NCBI RefSeq assembly: GCF_000378765.1
Contig: NZ_KB905342.1
Location: 806,001-870,000 of the forward strand
Length of the DNA stretch: 64,000 bases
Source: Psychroflexus tropicus DSM 15496
Lineage (GTDB): Bacteria > Bacteroidota > Bacteroidia > Flavobacteriales > Flavobacteriaceae
Direction of reading: 5' to 3'
The notes beneath the pieces were generated by a model. It saw nothing but the letters and a program-made list of their open reading frames with translations, ran no database searches and had not been told where the DNA came from. The translations under genes were made by a program, and so were the position numbers. Below, in pieces: positions 17,371-26,922 of the stretch; position 1 is the first letter of the stretch, and the number at the start of each line of letters is the position of its first letter.

Positions 17371-17974
17371 TTAAAACTGAAATCCAACCCCAAAAAATAA
17401 AGCTCTGGTTTTAATTTCGGCTAAATCCTCTATGATATCTCCAACATTTTCAGGGCTGTTCTGGAGGTTGGTTAAACCGTAATTGTAACGAAGCTCTACG
17501 AAAATTCCTTTATAAATGTGATATTCAACCCCTGCTAGTAAACCAGCCTCCCAATTTTTTATAAGATCATTGGTAGATCTACCATTGATTTCGGAGCTCA
17601 CATCGACGTTATAGCCTATAAATCCTCCAAGATTGAAAAAGAGATTTGGTTTAGCTTCAAATTTCATAAATACAGGAAGGCTTAATTGTAAGAGATCAGT
17701 TTCTGAATTAAAAAAAAAATCTTTCATCGTTTATACTATAATTTTCCAATAGAAGTTCGATTTGAAAACTTGAGGAATTAGTTATACTGTGATTGGCATA
17801 CCCTCCAGCATAAAATGAGAAATTTGACTAAGCATTAACTCTGTCCGATGAAAAACTGTAATCACTCACTCCAGATTTAAGACCGAAACTGAAAATAGAT
17901 TCCTGACTATCTTGTGCAAAAGCAAATGCAGTCATTATAAGTAAAAGAATGATGGATGAAAGAAGTGATTTCAT
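17371..17974 (-). pseudogene. Porin-family (outer-membrane beta-barrel) gene with a stop and a homopolymer frameshift
   Basis: The ATG at 17974 starts a clear signal peptide (MKSLLSSIILLLIMTAFAFAQ) and barrel strands. TAG at 17828-17830 (codon 49) interrupts the frame, and a run of ten A on the plus strand (17710-17719) shifts it by one; nine would restore the frame into NSETDLLQLSLPVF. The remaining 118 codons run through AGLLAGVEYHIYKGIFVELRY to FFGVGFQF, the typical end of an eight-stranded PF13568-like barrel. Two independent lesions argue for real decay rather than one read error, though the homopolymer could be phase-variable. Confidence 0.8.
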
Positions 17975-18087
17975 AAGGTTTTGTTTATTTATCAGATATT
18001 AAATGAATCAAAGGTTGCGTATAAAATGAAAAGCTGGAGAAGCTTAATGATTTGATAACTTAAGCTGCATGATCTCTTAACAATCGA

Positions 18088-18612
18088 TCAATTAGTTATT
18101 GAAAAGCTTCTAATCTGTTGAGGGAGGTTAGAAATTTCAAAATCTAAACTGTAGTTTACAGTTTTACCATTATTGGTGCTCACATTTAAATTTCCTTTTT
18201 CAACAAGGAAGTATCCAGCTTGATTTCCACAAAAGCAAAGTCTGCCGAATAATGCTTTAGCTTGCTTTAATTTTTGATCTTGTAATTGAAGGGTCTCAAT
18301 ACTAGGATCAAACTCTATAAAAATCACCTCTCTGTATCCATCATCGGCTATTCTAGGGTCTTCATCTCGGAGATACTCAAATTTCAAAACGGTTTTTGTT
18401 CCTTTTTGAACATTAGGATAGAGTTTTCCTATACCATCTGTTTTCAATACTAGGGCAGAATCGGTCATTTCCTCAAATGTACAGTTACCTCCTTCGGGAC
18501 ATCCTGAAATGCTAAAACCTGTCTCATGTTTTTCATTTACCGAAGATTGATTTGATTTGCATGCAGAAAGTGCTATGAATAGGATGATGGATATCAATGG
18601 TTTGAATTTCAT
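18088..18612 (-). CDS. Lipoprotein of unknown function
   Basis: A 174-aa protein with a type II signal peptide; LSAC at residues 15-18 is a good lipobox. Two further Cys pairs (CPEGGNC and CFC) may form disulfides. The mature domain is beta-rich with no recognised family. It is divergent from the metalloprotease gene across about 70 bases of AT-rich sequence and downstream of nothing on its own strand, so it is likely monocistronic. Confidence 0.7.
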   Translation of the reverse strand: MKFKPLISIILFIALSACKSNQSSVNEKHETGFSISGCPEGGNCTFEEMTDSALVLKTDGIGKLYPNVQKGTKTVLKFEYLRDEDPRIADDGYREVIFIEFDPSIETLQLQDQKLKQAKALFGRLCFCGNQAGYFLVEKGNLNVSTNNGKTVNYSLDFEISNLPQQIRSFSITN

Positions 18613-18682
18613 TTCAATTGTTTGTCAGATCAATAGCTATAATATATAAATTCATTAAGTTTAAACAAATTATATAAAAATC

Positions 18683-21646
18683 ATGAAGAATTATCATTTT
18701 TGGTCTGTTATCTTTTTATTAGTCACAAACATAAGCCTATCTCAAAATCGGAATGCATTTTGGGAGCTTGTGGATAAACAACAGGTCAATCAGGATAGTC
18801 TCATATTTTATAAAAATGTACCTCAAATCAGTTCTTTCTATGAGCTTGATGCAGAACGCTTACAAGCTTTTCTAAGAAGCGTTCCAAGTCGAGATGAGGG
18901 AAAAAGCTCAAATTCAATTTTAGATTTTCCTATGCCTAATGGAGACTTTCAATCATTTAAGATTATGGAAGCTTCTGTAATGACACCAGAGCTTCAGGAC
19001 CAATTTCCTTCTTCGAGATCTTATATTGGTAGAGGAGTCGAGGATGCTTCCTTCATCTTGAGGTTTAGCTTCTCTAAAGAAAAAGGACTAAGTTCAACAT
19101 TGCTGTCGGCAGGAAAAACAGTATTCATTGAACCTTATTCGTCTACAAGTTACATTAGCTTCATCAATTCCGAGGAAGACAAAAATGAAGGGTCTTTTCA
19201 ATGTCTTACCGAACCTCCTTCTAATAAAAATAATAATCTAGAGAGCGACTTTCCTGATTTGAAAAATGCAAATGACGGGCAATTGAGAACCTATAGGTTA
19301 GCTCTGGCTTGCACGGTAGAATATGCACAATTTCATGGAGGAACTCTCGAAGGTGTGATAGCAGCAATGAATACGACGATGACACGTGTTAATGCAGTTT
19401 ATGAGCGCGATTTGGGGGTGACCATGGTAATGGTGCCTAATGAGAGTATCATTTTTTTGGGGCCAAACCCCAGTTCAGACCCGTTTTCAAATGGAAATGG
19501 AGGAGCAATGCTAGGTCAAAACCAAGAGGTATGTGATGATAATATAGGATTTAATAATTATGATATTGGCCATGTATTTAGTACTGGAGGTGGAGGTGTA
19601 GCATATCTCAATTCACCGTGTACAGGTATTAAAGCTGGAGGAGTTACAGGGCAACCAGCTCCGGTTGGTGACACCTTTGATATTGATTACGTAGCCCACG
19701 AAATGGGTCATCAATATGGTGCAAATCACACTCAAAACAATAATTGCAATCGCTCTGCTGTTTCGGTTGAGCCTGGAAGTGCCTCTACGATTATGGGCTA
19801 TGCTGGAATCTGTTCACCTAATGTGCAGTCTAATAGTGATGATTATTTCCACGGAGAGAATATTAAGGAAATGTGGTTTAATATCTCTCAAGGGAATAGT
19901 AGTAATTGTGGAGAATTGTCACAAACGGCAAATGCAGCTCCTGTAGCTGATGCAGGCCCTGATTATTTCATCCCAAAATCAACTCCATTTATTTTAAAAG
20001 GCAATGCAACAGATAGCAACGAAGATGATTTTCTAACTTACACCTGGGAGCAAAATGATAGAACTCCAGCACCAATGCCTCCACAGTCTTCTTCAACTGT
20101 AGGCCCAGCATTCAGATCTCTATCACCTTCTACGTCCCCAGACCGTTTTATGCCTTCCTTTAGTACGGTATTGTCTGGCTCGTTAGCATCTACCTGGGAG
20201 GTGGTACCCTCGATAGCAAGAAGTATGAGTTTTGTATTAACAGTGCGGGATAACTCTATTTTGGCGGGAAATACAAGTTCTGATGAAATGGTGGTCACTA
20301 CTGTAGAGACAGTTCCTTTTACCGTTCAAACTCCTCCTACATGGGCGCCAGGCTCTACACAAACTGTCAACTGGACTGTTGGTGATAGTAATATTGCTCC
20401 CATTAATTGCGAGGCTGTAAATATTTATTTCTCTGAGGATGGAATAGATTTTTCTACAGAGCTCGCTATTAATGTTCCCAATTCTGGTTCTGCTGAAATA
20501 ACATTACCAAATATAAGTGCAACCTCAGATGCAAGATTGCTAATAGAAGCCGCAGACCATATTTTTTATACGGTTTCAGAACCGTTTAATTTAGATTCGA
20601 CACCAGATTTTAGTGTAACTGCAATTAACTCTGAAGAAAATATTTGTAATTTGGATGGAGTCGTATTCGATTTTAATTACGCCACCTCCAATGGTTTTTC
20701 AGAATCTACATCATTTACTGCTGTTGGACCTAACAATGCCCAATTCGAGTTTACTCCATCTAGTTTGAATGCTGATGGTTCTTTTAGTCTTCTAGTTTCT
20801 AATTTATTAAGTGTAGTGCCTGATATCTATACTTTAGAAGTAATTGCAACTTCTGCATCTATCACAAAATCTATAGAGGTGACTTTAACAATTATAGATG
20901 GAGCTTGTGATTCAGTTGGTAATATGAATTTTGAAACAAGTACAACAGGAGTTATTATCAATGATGGTGAGATCGATATTTTGAGTAACTTAGACACAGG
21001 CAAGCCTTCTGGGTACAGTGACTTCACAGATATTAGTGCGGATTTGGTTGTCGATCAAAACTACGAACTAACTATAAATGCAAATTCTGATGGAAACTAT
21101 CAGATCATCACCTATGTTTGGATAGATTGGAATCAAAATTGTAGTTTTGATGATCCAGGGGAACAATATGACCTGGGAAGATCTGTAAATTTACTGAATC
21201 AACCTACAGCAAATTCTCCTTTAGATTTTACAGTTCCAGCCGATGCTGTTTTAGGCAACACGTTAATGCGAGTGACTACAAAATATACTCCGAGTAATCA
21301 AAACGATTTTCCCCAGTCTTGTGAAAATGGACATGATGCAGAAGTTGAAGATTACACGATTAATGTTGAATCCACTCTAAGTCAAAGCAAGTTTACCTTT
21401 AATGATTTTTCAGTTTTCCCAAACCCTAGTCAAGGTGAGCTTACTGTACAACTAAAATTATATTCAAGTACAGGATTCAAAATCAATATTTTTGATATCG
21501 GCGGAAAGCTATTAATTCAAAAAAACTATGAGAGTGTTGGTCAATTTAGTCAAACTTTAAATTTGCAGCATCTTTCTCCTGGTGTATATATTTTAGAAGT
21601 AGGAAATGGCTCAAGCTCAATCACTAAAAAGATAATATTGGAATAA
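18683..21646 (+). CDS. Secreted reprolysin-like zinc metalloprotease with type IX secretion signal
   Basis: A 987-aa exported protease. A Sec signal (1-20) is followed by a propeptide, then a metzincin catalytic domain with HEMGHQYGANH (zinc ligands H339, H343, H349; catalytic E340) and the downstream IMGYAGIC Met-turn. A beta-sandwich region follows (about 410-700), then a GEVED-type domain with HDAEVEDYTINV (about 780-900). The last 75 residues (FPNPSQGELTVQL through SPGVYILEVGNGS to KKIILE) are a type A T9SS C-terminal domain, so the protein is carried through the type IX system to the surface or medium. No partner genes lie adjacent. Confidence 0.92.
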   Translation: MKNYHFWSVIFLLVTNISLSQNRNAFWELVDKQQVNQDSLIFYKNVPQISSFYELDAERLQAFLRSVPSRDEGKSSNSILDFPMPNGDFQSFKIMEASVMTPELQDQFPSSRSYIGRGVEDASFILRFSFSKEKGLSSTLLSAGKTVFIEPYSSTSYISFINSEEDKNEGSFQCLTEPPSNKNNNLESDFPDLKNANDGQLRTYRLALACTVEYAQFHGGTLEGVIAAMNTTMTRVNAVYERDLGVTMVMVPNESIIFLGPNPSSDPFSNGNGGAMLGQNQEVCDDNIGFNNYDIGHVFSTGGGGVAYLNSPCTGIKAGGVTGQPAPVGDTFDIDYVAHEMGHQYGANHTQNNNCNRSAVSVEPGSASTIMGYAGICSPNVQSNSDDYFHGENIKEMWFNISQGNSSNCGELSQTANAAPVADAGPDYFIPKSTPFILKGNATDSNEDDFLTYTWEQNDRTPAPMPPQSSSTVGPAFRSLSPSTSPDRFMPSFSTVLSGSLASTWEVVPSIARSMSFVLTVRDNSILAGNTSSDEMVVTTVETVPFTVQTPPTWAPGSTQTVNWTVGDSNIAPINCEAVNIYFSEDGIDFSTELAINVPNSGSAEITLPNISATSDARLLIEAADHIFYTVSEPFNLDSTPDFSVTAINSEENICNLDGVVFDFNYATSNGFSESTSFTAVGPNNAQFEFTPSSLNADGSFSLLVSNLLSVVPDIYTLEVIATSASITKSIEVTLTIIDGACDSVGNMNFETSTTGVIINDGEIDILSNLDTGKPSGYSDFTDISADLVVDQNYELTINANSDGNYQIITYVWIDWNQNCSFDDPGEQYDLGRSVNLLNQPTANSPLDFTVPADAVLGNTLMRVTTKYTPSNQNDFPQSCENGHDAEVEDYTINVESTLSQSKFTFNDFSVFPNPSQGELTVQLKLYSSTGFKINIFDIGGKLLIQKNYESVGQFSQTLNLQHLSPGVYILEVGNGSSSITKKIILE

Positions 21647-21694
21647 AACAATTTTTAATTATACTATTATTTCATAAATGTTTTTATTTATAGC

Positions 21695-22807
21695 ATGAAC
21701 TTATCCTACTGGGAATATAAATCTTGGCTAGCTAATATTGATTATACTATAGTAGGAAGTGGCATTGTTGGGCTTACCTGTGCTTTACACCTTAAACAAC
21801 GCTTTCCTAAAGCCAACATTCTTATTTTAGAAAAAGGCGCTTTACCCCAAGGGGCGAGTACTAAAAACGCAGGTTTTGCCTGTTTTGGCAGTATGAGTGA
21901 GTTGCTATCTGATTTAAAATCACATTCTGAGGAAGAGGTTGTTGAGCTGGTAAAGATAAGGGCTGAAGGTTTGCGTCAACTACGATGTTTGCTTGGAGAT
22001 AAAGCTATCAATTTTCAGCCTTTTGGCGGACACGAGCTGTTTCCACAGCAAGGAGACCTTTATGAGCATTGCCTTACAAAAATTGAATACCTGAATTCGC
22101 TGTTACAACCCATTTTTAAGGATAAGGTTTTTAGCTTTGTTCCCAATCGTTTTGGTTTTGGAAATGTAAAAGAACAATTAGGGTTTAATGCTTTTGAAGG
22201 TCAGATCCATACTGGTAACATGATGAAAGCTTTACTTCATGAGGTTCATGCTTGTGGCATCAGTATACTGAATCAAATTCATGTTATAAATTATATCCAG
22301 TGTTGTGATTCTGTCAAGATAGAAACCAATGCCTTTACCTTTTCTTCTACTCATCTGCTTATAGCCACTAATGGATTTGCTAGTGAGTTAGGGGTTTCTG
22401 AAGTTATGCCAGCTAGAAATCAAGTCTTGATTACAAAGCCAATACAGAATCTAAAAATAAAAGGCACGTTTCATTTGGAACAAGGCTATTATTATTTTAG
22501 AAATATTGACAACCGAATTCTTCTAGGGGGAGGACGTCATCTGGATTCTAAAGGAGAAACTACTACTGAATTGAGATCAACCCCTCTTATTCAAAAGGCT
22601 TTGGAGGACTTACTTAAAAAAACAATTCTGCCCGAGGTCGACGTCGACATAGAATACAGTTGGAGTGGCATTTTAGGACTACACTCTCAAAAAAAGCCGA
22701 TTCTAAAACAAATAGATTCTACAGTGTTTTGCGGTGTGGGTTTAGGAGGAATGGGAGTTGCTTTGGGAAGTTTGGTAGGGCAACGACTTGCTCAACTTGT
22801 AGATTAA
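21695..22807 (+). CDS. FAD-dependent oxidoreductase (DAO family)
   Basis: A 370-aa flavoprotein. DYTIVGSGIVGLTCALHL at about 16-34 is the dinucleotide-binding GxGxxG motif, followed by ILILEKG for the ribose. ASTKNAGFACFG is the region of DAO-type enzymes that contacts the isoalloxazine, and the C-terminal FCGVGLGGMGVALG closes the FAD site. Family members oxidise amines or amino acids such as glycine, sarcosine or D-amino acids; the substrate is unknown. It precedes a fructosamine-kinase-like gene on the same strand by about 80 bases, so both might act on modified amines, but that is only a guess. Confidence 0.85.
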   Translation: MNLSYWEYKSWLANIDYTIVGSGIVGLTCALHLKQRFPKANILILEKGALPQGASTKNAGFACFGSMSELLSDLKSHSEEEVVELVKIRAEGLRQLRCLLGDKAINFQPFGGHELFPQQGDLYEHCLTKIEYLNSLLQPIFKDKVFSFVPNRFGFGNVKEQLGFNAFEGQIHTGNMMKALLHEVHACGISILNQIHVINYIQCCDSVKIETNAFTFSSTHLLIATNGFASELGVSEVMPARNQVLITKPIQNLKIKGTFHLEQGYYYFRNIDNRILLGGGRHLDSKGETTTELRSTPLIQKALEDLLKKTILPEVDVDIEYSWSGILGLHSQKKPILKQIDSTVFCGVGLGGMGVALGSLVGQRLAQLVD

Positions 22808-22890
22808 GGCTATTTGGTTCTAAAATAATTTAGAGCTACTAAGACATCACTCAATCATCTAGTTTTTTGAAGTCAATAAAAAATGAAGTA

Positions 22891-23745
22891 ATGCATATAG
22901 ACTTAGATTTTCAAGCTCATTTAGAAGCAAGGTTTGGTGCTAAATTTATCTTATCTGAGATACTTACTGGAGGTGATATCAATTCGGTTTTCCGCTTAAA
23001 GTCTCAACATCTATCTTATGTTTTAAAACTTAATGAGGCAGAGCTCTATCCTGATTTATTTCAAAAAGAAGCCAACGGCCTGAAGGAATTAACTACTTCT
23101 AAAACCATAGATGTTCCTAAGGTTTTTGGCTATGGTGAATTTGATACTCAAACCTACCTACTCATAGAGTACAAACGATCAGGTATAAAGAAAGAAGGTT
23201 TTTGGGAAGACTTTGGTCATCAACTGGCCGATCTGCACAAAATGTCTCAGTCCACTTTTGGATTTAAGGAGAACAATTTTATTGGGAGCCTACCTCAATT
23301 TAATGAACCTGAGCAAACGGCTGCTGACTTTTTGATTCAGCAGCGTTTAAAACCACAATTTCAAAAGGCACAACAGCTGGGCTATGATTTTGAGCCTTTG
23401 GATGCTTTTTTCAAAACCATAAAACCTCTTATTCCAGAAGAATCTCCAGCCCTAATCCACGGAGACTTATGGTCGGGGAATTATTTAATCAATTCTAAAA
23501 ACCAGCCTTGCCTGATCGATCCTGCTGTGGCCTATGCGCCTAGAGAAATGGACCTCGCCATGATGAAACTCTTTGGTGGGTTCGATGATAAATTATTTCA
23601 AGCATACCATGAGTCCTTCCCATTACAGTCAAACATGAAGAATCGAATTCCCTTATGGCAGCTTTACTATGTTCTGGTTCATGTTAATCTATTTGGAGGA
23701 GGTTACTATAGACAAGCGCAAGACATTATAAATAGGTATCTCTAA
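22891..23745 (+). CDS. Fructosamine kinase / ketosamine-3-kinase family protein
   Basis: About 284 aa, cytoplasmic. Family members phosphorylate sugar adducts on protein amines so that they fall off. The N-terminal lobe contains the G-loop-like LTGGDINSVFRL and the Lys of SYVLKLN. The catalytic loop is LIHGDLWSGNYL and the metal motif LIDPAVAYAPREMDLAM. Length matches bacterial FN3K homologues. The ATG at 22891 (MHIDLDF) is preferred over an in-frame TTG at 22867. It is the last gene before the symporter, which has its own promoter. Confidence 0.85.
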   Translation: MHIDLDFQAHLEARFGAKFILSEILTGGDINSVFRLKSQHLSYVLKLNEAELYPDLFQKEANGLKELTTSKTIDVPKVFGYGEFDTQTYLLIEYKRSGIKKEGFWEDFGHQLADLHKMSQSTFGFKENNFIGSLPQFNEPEQTAADFLIQQRLKPQFQKAQQLGYDFEPLDAFFKTIKPLIPEESPALIHGDLWSGNYLINSKNQPCLIDPAVAYAPREMDLAMMKLFGGFDDKLFQAYHESFPLQSNMKNRIPLWQLYYVLVHVNLFGGGYYRQAQDIINRYL

Positions 23746-23767
23746 AGAAAAGGGAATGAATATTACT

Positions 23768-23775
23768 TAATTTTG
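23768..23775 (+). promoter_or_regulatory. Promoter -7 box of the symporter gene
   Basis: TAATTTTG matches TAnnTTTG, 20 bases before the ATG at 23796. Confidence 0.55.
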
Positions 23776-23795
23776 ATCATCGATATTAATTATCT

Positions 23796-24746
23796 ATGAA
23801 GATTGACAAATTTGTTTTAGCCATCATAGTAATTATTGCTTTGGCTTACTTTTTCCCATACTTAGGTAGTGGAGAGAGTGGAGTAGTACTCAATTGGATC
23901 GGAAGCCTGGGCATTTCTTTGATTTTCTTTTTTTACGGGTTAAAATTAAGTACAGCTCAATTGTTATATGGCTTAAAAAACTGGAAGCTGCATTTATTAG
24001 TGCAGGGATCCACATTTCTACTTTTCCCTATCATAGTTCTCCTTATTTATCCTTTTGTTGAAGGAGAGTCAAATGAATTGTTTTGGCTGGCATTTTTATT
24101 CCTTGCAGCACTGCCTTCTACCGTGTCCTCTTCGGTAGTTATGGTCTCACTAGCTAAGGGAAATGTACCAGCTGCGATTTTTAATGCTAGTATCTCGGGT
24201 CTTATTGGAATAGTGATTACCCCCATCTGGATGGGTATTTTTCTGAAAACATCCACAGCAAATTTTAGTTTATCTGAAGTGTATGTAAAGTTGCTTTTAC
24301 AAATTTTGCTACCCGTGATTCTCGGTCTTTTCTTGCAGCGGTATCTTGGGAAGTACTCCAGAAAGTACGCTACACAGCTAACTTTATTTGATAAGTCTAT
24401 CATTCTTCTCATCATTTATAAAAGCTTCGCAGAATCCTTTGATCAGGGACTTTTTACGACAGTGAAGGCTCTGGATTTAGCGTTTATCAGCATGGCAGTT
24501 ATTGTTTTGTTTTTTATTATGTATAGCACTACTGGATACTTCTCCCGACTGCTCAATTTTAATACAGCAGATCAGATCACCGCTCAATTTTGCGGGACCA
24601 AAAAATCCCTGGTTCATGGAACAGTATTTTCAAAAGTACTTTTACCAGAATCCTTAGCCTTGGGGATCATGCTTTTACCGCTGATGTTGTTTCATGCCTT
24701 TCAGATTTTAGTAATAAGTGTGATCGCTGGGAAATTGAGCAGATGA
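23796..24746 (+). CDS. Bile acid:sodium symporter family transporter (SBF-like)
   Basis: A 316-aa inner-membrane protein with nine or ten hydrophobic segments. ALPSTVSSSVVMVSLAKGNVPAAIFNASISGLIGIVITP and AQFCGTKKSLVHGTVFSKVL are the two inverted-repeat crossover motifs of the YfeH/PF13593 branch of the bile acid:Na+ symporter family. Substrates in bacteria are mostly unknown organic anions. It is the last intact chromosomal gene before the island and is followed by a bidirectional terminator. Confidence 0.88.
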   Translation: MKIDKFVLAIIVIIALAYFFPYLGSGESGVVLNWIGSLGISLIFFFYGLKLSTAQLLYGLKNWKLHLLVQGSTFLLFPIIVLLIYPFVEGESNELFWLAFLFLAALPSTVSSSVVMVSLAKGNVPAAIFNASISGLIGIVITPIWMGIFLKTSTANFSLSEVYVKLLLQILLPVILGLFLQRYLGKYSRKYATQLTLFDKSIILLIIYKSFAESFDQGLFTTVKALDLAFISMAVIVLFFIMYSTTGYFSRLLNFNTADQITAQFCGTKKSLVHGTVFSKVLLPESLALGIMLLPLMLFHAFQILVISVIAGKLSR

Positions 24747-24810
24747 TTTGTGAACGAATTTGAAGGCTTTTCTCACTAAAGCAAGGCTTTAAACGTTCAC
24801 AAATAAAAAA

Positions 24811-24840
24811 AGCCAATAATCAAAAGATTATTGGCTTTTC
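24811..24840. terminator. Bidirectional terminator-like hairpin
   Basis: AGCCAATAATC and GATTATTGGCT pair perfectly around AAAA, flanked by an A run on the left and TTTC on the right. It directly abuts the first tRNA-Pro 3'-end remnant, which read on the minus strand would precede it, so it probably once ended that tRNA gene. Confidence 0.75.
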
Positions 24841-24859
24841 TTGGTCGGGGGTGGCAGGA
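24841..24859 (-). other. Remnant of a tRNA-Pro 3' end (copy 1, degenerate)
   Basis: On the minus strand this reads TCCTGCCACCCCCGACCAA: the 3' arm of the T stem, the acceptor stem (one extra C), discriminator A and CCA. The rest of a tRNA is absent. The fragment matches the 3' end expected of a Bacteroidota tRNA-Pro and marks an old integration target. Confidence 0.5.
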
Positions 24860-25022
24860 TTACCTCCTTTCCAGTCGGTCATCCTGAATATGGGGATGTT
24901 GCTCAAGATTATCCAATCCAGGCTATCGCCTGTATGTCTTTTTGTCTTTTTCACTTTTAAATCTTGTAGATTTAACGCTCTAAAACAAAAAATCCAACCA
25001 CAACTTGTGTGATTGGATTCTA

Positions 25023-25040
25023 TTGGTCGGGGTGGCAGGA
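25023..25040 (-). other. tRNA-Pro 3'-end remnant (copy 2), probable left attachment core
   Basis: On the minus strand TCCTGCCACCCCGACCAA gives T-stem arm CCTGC, acceptor arm CACCCCG, discriminator A and an encoded CCA. Copy 3 at 63254-63268 shares 15 bp with it. An inverted repeat AATCCAA/TTGGATT lies just beyond it, paralleling the hairpins next to copies 1 and 3. The body of the tRNA is missing, so it is not functional. Confidence 0.6.
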
Positions 25041-25092
25041 GCCTTTGTGGCTTCCTGAGCACTGTGACGATGAGATCTAATATTTTATATCT

Positions 25093-25178
25093 TGGATATA
25101 TTCACCGAATCCTTCACTAAGCTAAAAAGAACGTAAAAATTCATACGAATTGATCATCTTTAACGCCATAAATATAGT
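25093..25178. repeat. 86-bp direct repeat, left copy (island boundary)
   Basis: Aligns without gaps to 63322-63407 with one difference (G at 25121, A at 63350). It starts with TGGATATATTCACCG and ends with CCATAAATATAGT. The 52 to 53 bases between repeat and tRNA remnant are only weakly similar on the two sides. Confidence 0.9.
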
Positions 25179-25676
25179 TAAATTATTGAACAGAATTTTT
25201 ATTGATTTTATTTTATTTAAAAATGTGTTTTTTGTCACATCTAAAGTGTTTATGAATTATATTTTCAATCAAATAATATATTCTCATATTATTAGAATCT
25301 TCAGTAGCTCCTTTTTCTCGAGTTTTAAACTGTACAATTTAAAAGGAGGAGGTCAATATTTTCTGTTACCATTTTTATAATTAAGAGTTATCTAGTTATA
25401 AATCTTATCAGACCTTAAAAACCATAACTGAAATCAAACTTTAAATCAAACTATTTGATTTGTATGTTAGAACTATATTTATTCTATTTTTTGAAGATTA
25501 AATATTTAATTAAACTCCAAAAGAATCTATTAAAAATTCTGTAGGAGTGTAAAACAAATTTTTCTATATTTTAAAAATTTATTTAATAAAGTATCATTTC
25601 TGTTGATATTTATTTATATTTAATTGTACTTAATACATTCATAAAATTTAAACAAATCTCATACCCCATTGATTTT
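25179..25676. other. Gene-free AT-rich stretch with a solo IS end
   Basis: No credible gene. At about 25317-25356 lies a solo copy of the IS3-type terminal sequence also found at the right end of the IS near 28093: it shares GTTTTAAA, CAATTTAAA and GGAGG-GGTCA. This is a scar of a lost element. Confidence 0.5.
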
Positions 25677-26519
25677 TTAAAAATCAATAGTTATCATATT
25701 AGAGGTAATTACATCCTTAATTAATTTATAGCCATTGATATATTTTGGTAATTTATCTTCATCACTCGTTTTTTTAACTAAATCATTAATCAAGAAAGTA
25801 TATCTACCGCCCAAAATTTCAAATGGTGTTAAATTATATGAAAAAATTTTTTGTTCACCTGGATTTAAAAAAATGAAATCATCACTTTGATAAAAGATTT
25901 TTTTAATGCTTTTCTTTCTTTCATTACGAGCTGTAGTAATTGTCTGAGTTTGCATTTTAAGAATATCTTCTCTGACTATCTCTTTATTAATAGTCTCTGT
26001 GCTTTTTAAAGAAAATACAGGTGATTGCTTATTAAAATTATGTTCTTTATAAAATTTTTGTAAATCATACAAAATGTATAAATTATGTAATTCCGCTGAA
26101 CGATAAGGATATCCTATAATTTCATTTTCATTTAAATATTTTTTATAGCTAGAAACATCAAATAAAGTAAATGATGTTTTGTTTATAATTTCATTCATGC
26201 TCAAAGTCACAAAATAATTTTGAGCATCATCCCTATAACTGTCTTTAAGACTAATTAATTCTTTTCTTGTCAAAATTTCGGGAAATGGTAATGAAAAATA
26301 GCTAACTGATGGTATTTCATCTTCTATGAAAAATTTATTTCTCAGGTAAATACTATCCATACCAAGGTTTTTAATGACAATCCTAAGATACGGGGATACT
26401 GATACATTTTCATAAATTATTGAGTCTTTATTATTCCTCCATTCTATAGATAATTCATGATACAAATTTTGACTGTTTGATATAAAGTGTAAAAAAAATA
26501 TAACTATAAATATTTTCAT
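25677..26519 (-). CDS. Secreted protein of unknown function; candidate immunity protein
   Basis: A 280-aa protein with a signal peptide at residues 1-16. No family recognised. It lies six bases downstream of a truncated toxin-like domain carrying HELVH and on the same strand, the usual place for an immunity gene in polymorphic toxin loci. Its very AT-rich codon use matches the other cassette genes here and not the chromosomal genes to the left. The immunity role is inferred from position only. Confidence 0.55.
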   Translation of the reverse strand: MKIFIVIFFLHFISNSQNLYHELSIEWRNNKDSIIYENVSVSPYLRIVIKNLGMDSIYLRNKFFIEDEIPSVSYFSLPFPEILTRKELISLKDSYRDDAQNYFVTLSMNEIINKTSFTLFDVSSYKKYLNENEIIGYPYRSAELHNLYILYDLQKFYKEHNFNKQSPVFSLKSTETINKEIVREDILKMQTQTITTARNERKKSIKKIFYQSDDFIFLNPGEQKIFSYNLTPFEILGGRYTFLINDLVKKTSDEDKLPKYINGYKLIKDVITSNMITIDF

Positions 26520-26525
26520 AATGAA

Positions 26526-26769
26526 TTAATTAAATATATTCTTAAATGTATTGGCTTTAAAAGTCCAATTAAATTTTTGATGAGATAATTCACCATACCA
26601 ATTAGGATATGTCTTCATATAGTTTCTTATTTCATTCGCTGGGAAACGATAGGTCCCTCTAAAATTATAAGCATGAAATTCCATCATGTTAGCGAAAGTT
26701 TGGTTTTGTATCAAATTAATTGACTGACCTGCAAGCTTAGAAATTTGGGACACATGAACTAATTCGTGT
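26526..26769 (-). pseudogene. C-terminal fragment of a toxin-like metallopeptidase domain cut by an IS
   Basis: The open frame runs from the IS boundary at 26769-26771 to the stop at 26526. It begins QHELVHVSQISK, so an HExxH zinc-protease motif sits at the break, followed 25 residues later by MMEFHAYNF with a possible third ligand Glu. Such HELxH...E domains form the C-terminal part of some bacterial conflict toxins. The N-terminal part and any start are missing. An in-frame GTG at 26753 exists but would exclude the motif. It sits directly upstream of the 280-aa candidate immunity gene. Confidence 0.6.
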
Positions 26770-26820
26770 TGTAGGCTTCCCCATAAATAGGACAGTTAAT
26801 AATTCGAATTTACTAACTTT

Positions 26821-26922
26821 TGACCTCCTCCCATATTTAGGTACCAGTCAAAACTAGAGAATCAGGGGCATTGACCTCCTCCCATATTTAGGTACCAGTC
26901 AAAACTAGAGAATCAGGGGCAT
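26821..26922. repeat. Perfect 51-bp tandem duplication of an IS end
   Basis: 26821-26871 and 26872-26922 are identical. The second copy contains the orfB stop at 26888. Each copy holds the complete inner terminal sequence. Confidence 0.9.

Noticed and set aside
24841-24925. Possible complete tRNA-Pro gene at the first remnant
   Set aside because: Only the T-stem and acceptor 3' arms match; no 5' acceptor arm (CGGGGTG-like), D arm or anticodon arm can be placed.
24820-25062. Minus-strand open frame of 80 codons across the tRNA-Pro remnants
   Set aside because: It consists of hairpin and tRNA-derived sequence with no promoter or protein-like pattern; two tRNA remnants lie inside it.
25150-25380. 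Plus-strand open frame of 76 codons right after the left direct repeat
   Set aside because: It starts inside the 86-bp repeat and ends in an IS-end scar; the peptide is low-complexity Ile/Phe-rich.
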